DNA from: Beijerinckiaceae bacterium
GTDB lineage: Bacteria > Pseudomonadota > Alphaproteobacteria > Rhizobiales > Beijerinckiaceae
NCBI GenBank assembly: GCA_947453205.1
Contig: CANGFT010000001.1
Coordinates: 177,287-241,286 of the forward strand
Length of the DNA: 64,000 nucleotides
Direction of reading: 5' to 3'
In this document: piece by piece, positions 44,869-54,083 of the stretch
How the letters are laid out: every line of letters starts with the position of its first letter
How positions within the stretch are numbered: the first letter of the stretch is position 1
Notes under the pieces: model-generated
Databases searched by the model: none
Told to the model about the DNA's origin: nothing
What the model saw: only the letters and a program-made list of their open reading frames with translations
Translations under genes and position numbers: made by a program

Positions 44869-45351
44869 ATGAAAAGAGCCGACCTCACTGAGAAGATTCT
44901 CGACATCAAGCGCGAGAAGGGCTGGACCTGGAAATATATCGTGGGCGAGATCGGCGGCATGTCGCCTGTGCTGATCGTCGGCGCTCTGCTGGGCCAGATG
45001 AAGCTCGTGAAGCCGCTGGCCAAAAAAGCCGCGACTCTGTTCGGGCTCACCGAAATGGAGGAGCGCATGCTGAACGAGGTTCCCCATCGCGGGACGCAGA
45101 TGCCGCCCACCGACCCGCTGATCTATCGTTTCTTCGAACTGGTCATGGTCAATGGCCCCGCCTGGAAGGCCTTGATCGAAGAGGAATATGGCGACGGCAT
45201 CATGTCCGCCATCGACTTCGACATGGAGATGGAGCGCCTGCCCCATGAAAAGGGCGACCGCGTCAAGATCACCATGAGCGGCAAGTTCCTCCCCTATAAA
45301 TATTACCACAATGAGCAGGGCATCCCCGCCTATGGCTTCAAGGAGGAATAG
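44869..45351 (+). CDS. cynS: Cyanate hydratase (cyanase) CynS
   Basis: The 160-residue enzyme decomposes cyanate with bicarbonate to ammonia and CO2. The N-terminal helical domain (KRADLTEKILDIKREKGWTW) and the C-terminal catalytic domain are complete. The active-site residues Arg and Glu (IYRFFEL) and Ser (DGIMSAIDF) match E. coli CynS. The ATG was chosen for the AAAGGAG upstream. It closes the operon behind the importer genes and gives cyanate as nitrogen source or detoxification target. Confidence 0.97.
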   Translation: MKRADLTEKILDIKREKGWTWKYIVGEIGGMSPVLIVGALLGQMKLVKPLAKKAATLFGLTEMEERMLNEVPHRGTQMPPTDPLIYRFFELVMVNGPAWKALIEEEYGDGIMSAIDFDMEMERLPHEKGDRVKITMSGKFLPYKYYHNEQGIPAYGFKEE

Positions 45352-45672
45352 GCTCCAGCGACCCCGCAACAGGACCGCCCGACCGGGCGGTCCACCCCTG
45401 CGCTGTTTCAACCATGCGCCGATAGGGACGCCGCGCGGATTTGGCGCAAGCGGCGTTCCATCGTCTCCACTTTAGCCGGATTTCTGATTTCCGGGGCAGG
45501 GCAGGGCGTCCCGGGCTCCGCCGGGGATCGGGCGCGCGCTTTGAGCCTCCGGGCCCTGACAGCCCCCCCGCGCCTGCCTGTCCGCCTTGTCAACGATCCG
45601 AAATCAGGTCAAAAACGACATCTGCGCGCCCTGCGAATGGGGGTGTCGGCTAAAAATCGGGGGAGGGGATCC
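45352..45672 (+). other. Gap between cynS and the M29-like operon
   Basis: These 321 bases hold a 9-bp hairpin (45372-45393) and the promoter region of the following operon. A possible -35 TTGTCA lies near 45588, but I could not place a convincing -10. No gene is evident. Confidence 0.5.
45372..45393 (+). terminator. Hairpin after cynS
   Basis: GGACCGCCC, loop GACC, GGGCGGTCC, 20 bases after the stop. It lacks a T run. Confidence 0.6.
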
Positions 45673-47490
45673 ATGGGCCTGAAACGCTGCGGGTTTGCAA
45701 TCTGGTCCGCATTGTCGGCATGGGCTGTCCTCTGCGGGCCCGCAAGCCCTCCCGCGCTGGCCGACAAGAGCCAGCCGATCGCAGAGCGCAAGACCCTCTA
45801 CGCGCCCTGGAATCCCGCCGACATGGCGAAGCGCCGCAAGGAGCAGGGGCTCATCGGCCCCGGCTCCACGGCACCTTTCCCTGAGCCTTCCTTCCCCAGC
45901 TACCTCAAGAAACCCGACTCGCTCGAGAAGCTGATGCCCTCGGCGCGGTCGGCGTCTCGCCAGTCCGGGGGGCGCACCCCCCTTGGCCTCGTGGAGGCGG
46001 GCAAGCAGCTTGTCATCGTCGTCGGCGAGATCCGCGACTCCAAGCCGAATATGATGGTTCAGGAGGCGATCAAGCGCGCCATGGAGGAGCGTGGCGTCAA
46101 GACCACGATCCTGACGATCTGGGAGCTGCTGGGCCTGTCTGAAAAGGAATATTACGAGTTCCGCGAGGGCGTGCGCACCTACACGATCAGCGATGGTCAG
46201 CGCGAGCTCGAATATTTCTTCAGCTTCACCGGCTTTGTGCCTGATCCCCAGAAGGGGCGCGAATGGGTGCGCCAGCAGGATCCCGATCTCTATGCCGCGA
46301 CCTGGACCGTCCCGAAATACACCGACGAGCGCTACGCCCGGATCGCCAGGGAATATAATGATCTCGTTCCCAAAAAACTGAACGAATGGCTCGACAAGCA
46401 TCCGGAGATTTCGTGGATCGTCTGGCGCAGCGGCAATCGGCCGAACACGCGCAAGATGCTCGCCCAGCATGGTGAGCGGTTTCTGGGCAACTACACCTAT
46501 GTGGATCTCTATGACCTCATGGGCCAGGTTCCGGATTTCCCCGCGGATGTCTGGCGTCTGATCGAGTCGAAGACCATCGAGCCGCTCGGCTATGTGGATC
46601 GTGCTGAAGTGACGGACCCCGAGGGCACGGCCTTCGGTTATGACATTTCGGAGGAGGCCGCGAAGGGCTGGTCCGAGGGCGTCTATAATCAGGGCCATCT
46701 CTATATGTTCCCGCCGCAGGCGACGGGGCGCACGCCCTATTCCATGGTGGAATATCCCGTGATGAAGGGCCGCTACATTCCCCCGGTGCAAGCCGAAGTG
46801 CAGGGCGTCATCGCCTCGACGTCCAGCCATGCCGCCACCTATCCGCGCATCGAAGTGCAGGTGAAGAATGGCCTCATCGCCGATGTGAAGGGCGGGGGGC
46901 TTTATGGCGAAGGCCTGAAGCTGTTTCAGGATTATCCCGGCACCAAGGAGCTGACTTGGCCGATGCAGAAAAAGCCCGGCTACTGGTGGCTCTATGAAGC
47001 GGGCATGGGCACCAATCCCAAGTATTTCAAGCATCCGGGCGAGGTGCACGACGGCAACAATCTCTCCGAGCGCAACGTGGCCGGCGTGATCCATTGGGCC
47101 TTTGGCTCGGAAGTGGCCATGGGGCCGGATGTGGTTGGGCCCTGGGCCAAGGAAACGGAAGAGTTCACCGCCAAGCACAATGTGCCCAAGGGCCATTCGA
47201 TGCATCAGCACAATCTGCTGCCGACCTATCAGGTGCGCATCCGCGATCTCGACCAGTGGATCACTCTGGTGGAGCACGGCGGCTTGACCTCCCTCAAGGA
47301 CAGCTATGTGCGCGCGCTCGCCTCGCGCTATGGCAATCCCGACCGCGTGCTCGGCCGCGATTATGTGCCGGAGCTTCCGGGCATCAACGCCCCCGGCAGC
47401 TATGACGCCTATGCGAAGAATCCCGGCGCCTATTGGGACAAATGGGCGACCAGCATCGACGAGGGCAAGAACGCCTTCTTCAAACCATGA
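45673..47490 (+). CDS. Exported M29-aminopeptidase-like protein A
   Basis: This 605-residue protein has a Sec signal peptide (about 33 residues, cleavage near PALA-DK). The N-terminal half carries a Rossmann-like segment (GKQLVIVVGEIRDSKPNMM). The C-terminal half (ATYPRIEVQVKNGLIADVKGGG, GTNPKYFKHPGEV, ERNVAGVIHWAFGSEV, HSMHQHNLLPTY) resembles M29 (AmpS/PepS) metalloaminopeptidases by order of motifs. The metal-ligand motif of M29 is altered: MHQHN stands where HxD is expected. I would therefore not assume peptidase activity. The GGGGAGGGGATCC upstream supports the start. It is the first of a tandem pair, 16 bases before protein B. Confidence 0.75.
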   Translation: MGLKRCGFAIWSALSAWAVLCGPASPPALADKSQPIAERKTLYAPWNPADMAKRRKEQGLIGPGSTAPFPEPSFPSYLKKPDSLEKLMPSARSASRQSGGRTPLGLVEAGKQLVIVVGEIRDSKPNMMVQEAIKRAMEERGVKTTILTIWELLGLSEKEYYEFREGVRTYTISDGQRELEYFFSFTGFVPDPQKGREWVRQQDPDLYAATWTVPKYTDERYARIAREYNDLVPKKLNEWLDKHPEISWIVWRSGNRPNTRKMLAQHGERFLGNYTYVDLYDLMGQVPDFPADVWRLIESKTIEPLGYVDRAEVTDPEGTAFGYDISEEAAKGWSEGVYNQGHLYMFPPQATGRTPYSMVEYPVMKGRYIPPVQAEVQGVIASTSSHAATYPRIEVQVKNGLIADVKGGGLYGEGLKLFQDYPGTKELTWPMQKKPGYWWLYEAGMGTNPKYFKHPGEVHDGNNLSERNVAGVIHWAFGSEVAMGPDVVGPWAKETEEFTAKHNVPKGHSMHQHNLLPTYQVRIRDLDQWITLVEHGGLTSLKDSYVRALASRYGNPDRVLGRDYVPELPGINAPGSYDAYAKNPGAYWDKWATSIDEGKNAFFKP

Positions 47491-47506
47491 GCGGGGAGGA
47501 TCGGCC

Positions 47507-49312
47507 ATGATGCTTCGCACCACGCTTTCTCTGCCCGCCCTGCTGGCGCTGGCTTTGACCTTGCCGGCGGCGCCGGTTCTTGCCGACAAGTCTCAGCCGA
47601 TGGCCGAGCGCAAGGCGAGCTATGCGCCGTGGGATCCGGCGCAGATGCCTCAGCGCCGCAAGGACTATGGCCTGATCGGTCCGGGGGCGCAGAACCCTGT
47701 GCCGCCGCCCGCCTTTCCCTCCTATCTCAAGAAGCCCGACTCCATCGACCAGTTGATGCCCTCAGCCCGCGCGGCCTCCCGCCAGACGCAGGGACGCTCT
47801 CCGCTCGGGCTGGTGGATGCGGGCAAGCATCTGCTCATCGTCGTCGGCGAGATCCGCGACACCATTCCCAACATGATGGTGCAGGAGGCGATCAAGCGCG
47901 CGATGGAGGAGCGCGGGGTCAAGACGACCGTGCTCACCATCTGGGAGCTTCTTGGGCTGACCCAGGAGCAATATCTCGATTTCCGCACGGGCGTGCGGAC
48001 CTACACCATTGGCGACGGCCAGCGCGAGCTGGAATATTTCTTCAACTACACCGGCATCATGCCTGATCCCGAAAAGGGCAGGGACTGGGTGAAGGAGCAA
48101 GACCCCGCGCTTTTCGAGGCCACCTGGCCCAAGCCCAAATATGACAACGAGACCTATGCGCGCATGGCGCGTGACTATGTGAAGGACGTGCCCGACAAGC
48201 TTGTCGCCTGGCTCGACAAGAATCCGCAGATCGACTGGATCGTGTGGCGCTCGGGCGGGCGCACCAACACGCGCAAGTTCGTGCGCCATCATGGCGAGAA
48301 GGTGCTGGGCAACTATACCTATCTCGATCTCTACGATCTCATGAGCCAGGTGCCGGATTTTCCCTCCGACGTCTGGCGTCTCATCGAGACCAAGACCATC
48401 GAGCCCATCGGCTTTGCTGACCGCGCCGAGGTGAGCGATCCCGAAGGCACGGCCTTCGGCTATGACGTCGCTGAGGCTGAAGCAAAGAGCTGGGCGGCCG
48501 GCATCTATAATCAGGGCCATCTCTATATGTTCCCGGCGCAGGCCACCGGGCGGTTTCCCTATTCGCTGGTCGAATTTCCGGCGGTGATCGACAATTATCA
48601 GCCGCTGCTGCTGCCGGAGGTGAATGGCGTCATCGCCTCCACATCGAGCCATGCGGCCACCTATCCGCGCATCGAGGTGAAGGTGCGCAACGGCCAGGTG
48701 GCGGAGGTCAGCGGCGGCGGGCTCTATGGCGAGGGCCTGCGGCTCTTCCAGAACTATCCGGGCACCCGGGATCTGCAATGGCCTTATGCGCCAAAGCCCG
48801 GCTACTGGTGGCTGTTTGAGGCCGGCATGGGCACCAACCCGAAATATTTCAAACATCCCGGCGAGGTGATCGAGGGCAACAATCTCTCCGAGCGCAATGC
48901 GGCGGGCGTCATCCACTGGGCCTTTGGCGCAGAGGCCGCGCAGGGCCCCAAGGACACGCGTGAATGGGCGAAGGAGACGAACGACTTCGCCATTCAGCAC
49001 AACGTGCCGCGCGGCCATTCCATGCATCAGCACAATCTGCTGCCGACCTATCAGTTGCGCCTGCGCGATCTCGATCAGTGGGCGACGCTGGTGGAGCATG
49101 GGGGTCTTTCGGCGCTGAAGGATGTCGGCGTGCGCGCGCTCGCCTCGCGCTACGGCAATCCCGACACGATCCTGCGGCGCGACTACATTCCCGCCATTCC
49201 CGGGGTCAATGCGCCCGGCAAATATGAAGATTATGCGAAAAATCCCGGCGCCTACTGGACCCAATGGGCCCAGAAGATCAACGCCGGCGCCTACGAGTTC
49301 TTCAAACCCTGA
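47507..49312 (+). CDS. Exported M29-aminopeptidase-like protein B (tandem paralogue)
   Basis: This 601-residue paralogue of the preceding protein shares the mature N-terminus (DKSQPMAERK...) and virtually all later blocks (GEIRDTIPNMMVQEAIKRAM, ATYPRIEVKVRNG, GTNPKYFKHPGEVIEGNNL, HSMHQHNLLPTYQLRLRDLDQW). Its signal peptide is different (LPALLALALTLPAAPVLA-DK), so the duplication is not recent. Differences cluster in surface-like stretches. GGGGAGGA precedes the ATG; a second ATG follows immediately. It ends nine bases before the ATPase gene. Confidence 0.75.
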   Translation: MMLRTTLSLPALLALALTLPAAPVLADKSQPMAERKASYAPWDPAQMPQRRKDYGLIGPGAQNPVPPPAFPSYLKKPDSIDQLMPSARAASRQTQGRSPLGLVDAGKHLLIVVGEIRDTIPNMMVQEAIKRAMEERGVKTTVLTIWELLGLTQEQYLDFRTGVRTYTIGDGQRELEYFFNYTGIMPDPEKGRDWVKEQDPALFEATWPKPKYDNETYARMARDYVKDVPDKLVAWLDKNPQIDWIVWRSGGRTNTRKFVRHHGEKVLGNYTYLDLYDLMSQVPDFPSDVWRLIETKTIEPIGFADRAEVSDPEGTAFGYDVAEAEAKSWAAGIYNQGHLYMFPAQATGRFPYSLVEFPAVIDNYQPLLLPEVNGVIASTSSHAATYPRIEVKVRNGQVAEVSGGGLYGEGLRLFQNYPGTRDLQWPYAPKPGYWWLFEAGMGTNPKYFKHPGEVIEGNNLSERNAAGVIHWAFGAEAAQGPKDTREWAKETNDFAIQHNVPRGHSMHQHNLLPTYQLRLRDLDQWATLVEHGGLSALKDVGVRALASRYGNPDTILRRDYIPAIPGVNAPGKYEDYAKNPGAYWTQWAQKINAGAYEFFKP

Positions 49313-49321
49313 GCTGTCGCC

Positions 49322-50020
49322 ATGACCCCTGAGAAAGTGGCGCAGCCCAGCGCGCGCCTCGAGAATGTATCGAAACATTATGAGACGGCGGCGCAGCGCG
49401 TCACCGCGCTTGAAAAGATGAACTGGGAGATCTCTCCCGGTCAGGCCGTCGCGCTCATGGGTCCATCGGGCTGCGGCAAGACGACCATCCTCAATCTGCT
49501 GGGCGGCATGGATCGCCCCACAAGCGGCGGCGTCTTCGCCGGCGGGCTCGATGTCGGCAATATGACCGAGCGGGAGCTGGAGGACTATCGGCTGCGCAAG
49601 GTCGGGTTTGTTTTCCAGTTCTTCAACCTGATCCCGAGCCTTTCGGCCATCGAGAACCTTGAGCTGCCCATGCTCATGGCGGGGCTGCCCGCAGAGGTTC
49701 GGCGCGGCCGCGCGGAGGGGCTGCTCGATACGGTTGGCCTCAAGGCCAAGGGGTTCAAGCGGCCGGAGGAGCTTTCAGGGGGCGAGCAGCAGCGAGTGGC
49801 GGTGTGTCTGGCGCTCGTCAATGATCCGCCGATCATTCTGGCTGATGAGCCCACCGGCAATCTCGACAGCGCCAACGCCCGGATCATCACGAAAATCCTG
49901 ATCGATCTGGCCGCCGAGCGCGGCAAGACCGTGATCGTCGCCTCCCATGATCCCAAGGTCGTCGAGATCTTTCCGCGCGTCTGCTACATGCGCGATGGCG
50001 TGATCGAGCGCGTCTCGTGA
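49322..50020 (+). CDS. LolD/MacB-type ABC ATPase
   Basis: The 232-residue ATPase has Walker A GPSGCGKT (Gly47-Thr54) and the Q-loop region VFQFFNLIPSLSAIENLELPMLMAG. The signature is LSGGEQQRVAVCLALVNDP, Walker B is IILADEPTGNLDSANA, and the H-loop is VIVASHDPKVVEIFPRV. These features place it among ATPases that drive FtsX-type permeases (LolCDE, MacB) rather than importers. The start follows the previous gene by nine bases, and the stop overlaps the permease GTG (GTGA). It powers the protein encoded next. Confidence 0.92.
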   Translation: MTPEKVAQPSARLENVSKHYETAAQRVTALEKMNWEISPGQAVALMGPSGCGKTTILNLLGGMDRPTSGGVFAGGLDVGNMTERELEDYRLRKVGFVFQFFNLIPSLSAIENLELPMLMAGLPAEVRRGRAEGLLDTVGLKAKGFKRPEELSGGEQQRVAVCLALVNDPPIILADEPTGNLDSANARIITKILIDLAAERGKTVIVASHDPKVVEIFPRVCYMRDGVIERVS

Positions 50021-53000
50021 CCAATTCTCCCGCGCGCCTCCTCTTCTCGGTCCTTGGCCGCCGACCCTTCATGGTCTTCGCGCTGGTGACGGGGCTCATC
50101 GTTTTCCTGCTGGCGGCCATCACGGTCACCTCGCGCCATGCCATGCAGCGCTATGTGGCGGACCAGATCGAGCGTGTGCCGTGGGACATCTCGATCTATC
50201 AGACAGCGGAAATCGCGCTGTCGCAGAAGCTCTCGGAGGTGGTGGCCAGGGTCGAGGGCGTGACGCAGACGCAGCGTCTTTATTTCCTGCGCACGATCCT
50301 TCCCTATACGACCAAGCCCGAGATCGACGGGCAGCAGATACGCTCGCCCTGGGTGTCGTTTCTATCGCCCACCGACCCCTCGATGCTGCCAGCCGACATT
50401 CGGCCAAGCGGGAAGGGCGCAGTGCTGGTGCTTGTGGGCTCCAAGGCGCAGATGGGCGACGCCTATCTGAGGCTGCAGGACCGAAAGCAGTTCCGCCTCG
50501 TGGTTGATCGTCTGGATCTGAACGACGGGGACGACCTCCACGACGTCGACGACGCCCATGGCGGCGATGGCCAGCCCCATCCTGCCGATGACCATGACCA
50601 TGACGATTCTGACGATGAACATGACCATGCTGACCATGACCATGCTGACGATGACCATGTGCATGCTGACGACGGCCATGCCCACGGGCCCAAGAGAGGG
50701 GCCAAGGGTTATGTGATCGTCGAGACGCCCATCGAGCGGGTCATCCGTGTCGACTCCAATGAGATCAACCGCTGGTATATGGAGCAGACCTCATCGCCCA
50801 CCCTCGTCCCCGAACTGGGCCTCATTCTCGTCACGCCTTATGACGCCAAACGCCTCGATGATTTTGATGCGATCTCGCGTGGCGTCATCCATGTGCACGA
50901 CCACGCGGACGTCCATGGGGATCCCGGAAAGTATTTCCCCGAAGTGATCCATCTGGTCCGGGTCAATCGCGATGCGCTGGTGTCGGGCTGGGACATCGAC
51001 GGCTCCCTAACGAAGATCATCAAGGTCGGCTCCCGCCTTACGGACGAGGTGCAGGAGATGACCCAGAGCGCGGCGGTCGACCACAATCTGGGCGCCATGT
51101 TCGTGCGGATGAACGACATCGCGCGCCGGATCGCGATGATCGCCTTGCTGGTGTCGCTGCCGCTGCTCATCATTGCGGGCATCCTGCTGGGCAATCTGGC
51201 GAGCCTGTTGCTGCTCAACGAAAGGCGCAAGCTTGGGCTCCTGCGGCTGCGCGGCGTGCCGGGCCGCTCCATCGCCGTGACCATGTTGACCGCCATCGCT
51301 GCGGGCGGCGTGGTGGGGGGCGTCATCGGCGCCGTCCTTGGCACCCTTGCGCCCTTGATGATCTATATGGGGGGCCTGCCGAACCTTGGCCTCATTCTGA
51401 AGATTCAGGAGCCCCTGTTTCTGGCGGCCTTTCTCGTCATTGGCGTCGTGATCGCCATGATGAGCGGATGGCGGCTGGTGCGCGACGCCTCGCGTGTCTC
51501 CCCGCTTGAGGCCTCGCGGCGGATCGCGACCTTCGAGGGGCGCGCGTCAGGCACGCGGTTCGGCCTCTTGCAGGCGGTGGCGCTCCTCATCGGTCTGGCG
51601 AAGCTCGCAGGCTGGATCAGCGGCCAGTCCCTGACGAGCCTGCTCCAGAAGGACTGGCTCTTCGAGGCCGACCGGGCGCTCGACTTCATCGCCTTCCCGC
51701 TGCTCGTCTATGGGCTCGTCAGCCTCATCGCCTCGAACCAACGCATCATGAGCGCGCTCATGGCGCCCGGCGCATGGCTCATCGCGGGGCCTTTGCGCGC
51801 GGCGGCCTTGAAGCATATGAGCATCCGCCGCCATCGCGCCGCATCGTTTCTTCTGATCGTCGCCATGCTGTCCACGCTGGCGCTCTATCCCACCGTGATG
51901 ACGGCGGTCTTCGACAACAAGACCGAGCGCGGCGCGCGGGCGCAGTTGGGGGCCGACCTGCAGTTGACCCTCAACGCGCTGGATTTCATGCCCGCTGAGG
52001 CGCAATCGCGCGGCGGCATGAAGCAGCGCATGGAGATCCTGCAGAAGGGACTGTCGCCCATCCTTGAGGGCCTGCGCGCCCTGCCGGGCGTGGCCAGCGT
52101 CGATTATATGGTGGAGGGCATCACCGAGGGCGTCTACATGCCTGACCGTGGCTTCTCCGGCCTGCCGCTTTATCTTGTCGGCGATCCCCGCGCCTATGAG
52201 CAGGCGGTGCGCGCGGAGCCCGATCTTGGCGAGAGCGAGCCCTTCAGCAGTCTGATGGCGCGGCTTGGGAAGGGCGAGGTTCTCGCCTCGTCCTCCGTGG
52301 CGAAGTTCTACAAGCGGACGGCGGGGCTTCCCATGCCCATCGGCCGCAGCGCCACCCAGCAGATGGAGCGGGCGACCTTCGGCGGGACATTGCGCTTCCT
52401 GCCGGGCCTGCCGCTGCGCACGGTCAACGACCGCGAGGGCTTCATTGGCGCGCGGGTCGACTATTTGAACCACCTGTTCTCCGCGAGCCCTTATCTGGTT
52501 GCGGCGGCCGGCAATCCGCGCTTTGATGCGCTCGATGTGCTGCTGCCGCGCGTGGTGGTGATGATCGGCGTGCGTCCGGGAACATCGCTCACATCCCTCC
52601 GGGGCACGGTTCTGGCGACGGCCGGCGTCACGCCGCTCGAATTGCGAGACGTTCCCACCGAAGTGTCCCGGCTCGGCAGCGACATGTATATCTTCCTCGC
52701 AAGGCAGAATGTGCGCATCTACCTGCTGGGCGGGTTGATCCTCGCCTTCATCGGCATCTTCGCCGTCGCCTACGCCAATTATGTGGAGGATCGGCGCACC
52801 CTGGGCCTGCTGCGCATCCGCGGCGCGGGGCCAGCCAGCGTCGTGCGCTTCTTCCTGCCCAATGTGCTTGGTCCCTCCTTCATCGGGCTCGTCATCGGCG
52901 CGCTCGTGAGCCTTGCGGTCGGGCTGGGCATCACCAAGGTCGTGTGGGACATGCGCCAACTCCAGACGGTGATGAACTACCTGCCCACCCAGCTCGCCCT

Positions 53001-53121
53001 CTCCCTCGACTCCCTCGGCGTGGCGCTGGTGCTGCTGGGACTGGTGCTGGCGATCGGCATCGCCTTCGGGCGCTTCGTCTTCAAGCGCACGGCGCGCGAA
53101 GGGCTGAGCGATGGCGGGTGA
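50017..53121 (+). CDS. FtsX-type ABC permease with His/Asp-rich periplasmic loop
   Basis: The 1034-residue permease starts with a membrane segment (about residues 19-37) and a large extracytoplasmic domain, then three membrane segments near residues 375-490. It has a second unit of the same kind: membrane segment near 620-640, extracytoplasmic domain, and terminal segments near 900-1015. The first extracytoplasmic domain contains a His/Asp-rich stretch (about residues 169-228, at least 13 His) that should bind divalent metal. The two-unit layout with FtsX folds resembles fused LolC/LolE or MacB-type mechanotransmission permeases. Together with the ATPase it could move or release an extracytoplasmic substrate. 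A link to the two M29-like proteins is inferred from operon structure. Confidence 0.88.
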   Translation: MTNSPARLLFSVLGRRPFMVFALVTGLIVFLLAAITVTSRHAMQRYVADQIERVPWDISIYQTAEIALSQKLSEVVARVEGVTQTQRLYFLRTILPYTTKPEIDGQQIRSPWVSFLSPTDPSMLPADIRPSGKGAVLVLVGSKAQMGDAYLRLQDRKQFRLVVDRLDLNDGDDLHDVDDAHGGDGQPHPADDHDHDDSDDEHDHADHDHADDDHVHADDGHAHGPKRGAKGYVIVETPIERVIRVDSNEINRWYMEQTSSPTLVPELGLILVTPYDAKRLDDFDAISRGVIHVHDHADVHGDPGKYFPEVIHLVRVNRDALVSGWDIDGSLTKIIKVGSRLTDEVQEMTQSAAVDHNLGAMFVRMNDIARRIAMIALLVSLPLLIIAGILLGNLASLLLLNERRKLGLLRLRGVPGRSIAVTMLTAIAAGGVVGGVIGAVLGTLAPLMIYMGGLPNLGLILKIQEPLFLAAFLVIGVVIAMMSGWRLVRDASRVSPLEASRRIATFEGRASGTRFGLLQAVALLIGLAKLAGWISGQSLTSLLQKDWLFEADRALDFIAFPLLVYGLVSLIASNQRIMSALMAPGAWLIAGPLRAAALKHMSIRRHRAASFLLIVAMLSTLALYPTVMTAVFDNKTERGARAQLGADLQLTLNALDFMPAEAQSRGGMKQRMEILQKGLSPILEGLRALPGVASVDYMVEGITEGVYMPDRGFSGLPLYLVGDPRAYEQAVRAEPDLGESEPFSSLMARLGKGEVLASSSVAKFYKRTAGLPMPIGRSATQQMERATFGGTLRFLPGLPLRTVNDREGFIGARVDYLNHLFSASPYLVAAAGNPRFDALDVLLPRVVVMIGVRPGTSLTSLRGTVLATAGVTPLELRDVPTEVSRLGSDMYIFLARQNVRIYLLGGLILAFIGIFAVAYANYVEDRRTLGLLRIRGAGPASVVRFFLPNVLGPSFIGLVIGALVSLAVGLGITKVVWDMRQLQTVMNYLPTQLALSLDSLGVALVLLGLVLAIGIAFGRFVFKRTAREGLSDGG

Positions 53122-53124
53122 GCG

Positions 53125-53142
53125 AGGCGCGATCCGGCGCCT
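53125..53142 (+). terminator. Weak hairpin after the permease gene
   Basis: AGGCGC, loop GATCCG, GCGCCT, three bases after the stop. There is no T run. Confidence 0.35.
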
Positions 53143-53270
53143 TCCCATAGCCTGACGCCATCGTTAGACAGCCCGGCCCCAGCCTAAATGGCTTCCTTTG
53201 CTGACCAGGGTGAGGACAGGCTCATCCAGCCTGCGAGGGACGATATGATCGGCTGGACCTGGAGAGGACA

Positions 53271-54032
53271 ATGGATCTGGGATTGAAGGGGCTCAAGGCC
53301 CTTGTCACCGGCGGAACGAAAGGCATCGGTCGAGCCATCGCCGAAACGCTTGGCGCGGAGGGATGCGACGTCGCGATCTGCGCGCGCAATTCCAGCGAGG
53401 TCGCTAAGACCGTCGCCGCTCTGGCGCGCAAGGGCGTCAAGGCGACTGGCGGGGCGGTCGATGTGTCGGACGGCCCGACGTTGAAAGCATGGGTGGCGCA
53501 AGCTGCGGCGGACCTGCACGGCCTCGACATCATTGTGGCGAATGTCAGCGCGATGGCCATCTGCGATGATGAAGAGGGCTGGTCGAGCGGCTTCTCCACG
53601 GACATGATGGGGACTGTGCGGCTTGTCGATGCGGCCATGCCGTTTCTGCTCGCGAGCAAAGCCGCCGCCATCGTCACCATATCCAGCGTCTCGGCTCGCG
53701 AGGTCGATGGCGATGCGGCGCCCTATGGCGCGTTCAAGGCGGCCATCATTCATTACACGCAAGGCCTGGCCCAAAAGCTGGCGGCGCAGGGCGTCCGCGC
53801 AAATACGGTTTCGCCCGGCACAACCTGGTTCGAGGGCGGCGTCTGGAGCCGGATCAGGGATGACGACCCCAGCGCCTACCAGATGGCGCTCGATCTCAAC
53901 CCAAGTGGACGCATGGCCACGCCCCAGGAAATCGCCAATGCGGCTGTGTTCCTCGCAAGCCCCGCAGCGAGCTTCATCAGCGGCGCAAATCTGGTGGTCG
54001 ATGGCGCTTTGACCCGCGGCGTCCATCTTTGA
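53271..54032 (+). CDS. Short-chain dehydrogenase/reductase
   Basis: This 253-residue NAD(P)-dependent oxidoreductase has the cofactor loop TGGTKGIG (residues 13-20). The catalytic Ser lies at 138-139, with Tyr152 and Lys156 (PYGAFKAA), and the typical C-terminal FLASPAASFISGANLVVDGA follows. Asp/Arg after strand 2 (ICARNSSEV) suggests NADPH preference. The substrate cannot be told. It stands alone after a 149-base gap, and neighbouring genes give no pathway hint. Confidence 0.93.
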   Translation: MDLGLKGLKALVTGGTKGIGRAIAETLGAEGCDVAICARNSSEVAKTVAALARKGVKATGGAVDVSDGPTLKAWVAQAAADLHGLDIIVANVSAMAICDDEEGWSSGFSTDMMGTVRLVDAAMPFLLASKAAAIVTISSVSAREVDGDAAPYGAFKAAIIHYTQGLAQKLAAQGVRANTVSPGTTWFEGGVWSRIRDDDPSAYQMALDLNPSGRMATPQEIANAAVFLASPAASFISGANLVVDGALTRGVHL

Positions 54033-54083
54033 GCCGCCTGAGGAAGCAAATGAAGGCGCGATGTCGAGGGATGGGGGCGCAGG

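Noticed and set aside
50521..50700. The His/Asp-rich stretch as a DNA tandem repeat or sequencing artefact
   Set aside because: The reading frame stays open and in register with both flanking domains, and units vary in sequence, so it is treated as real protein.
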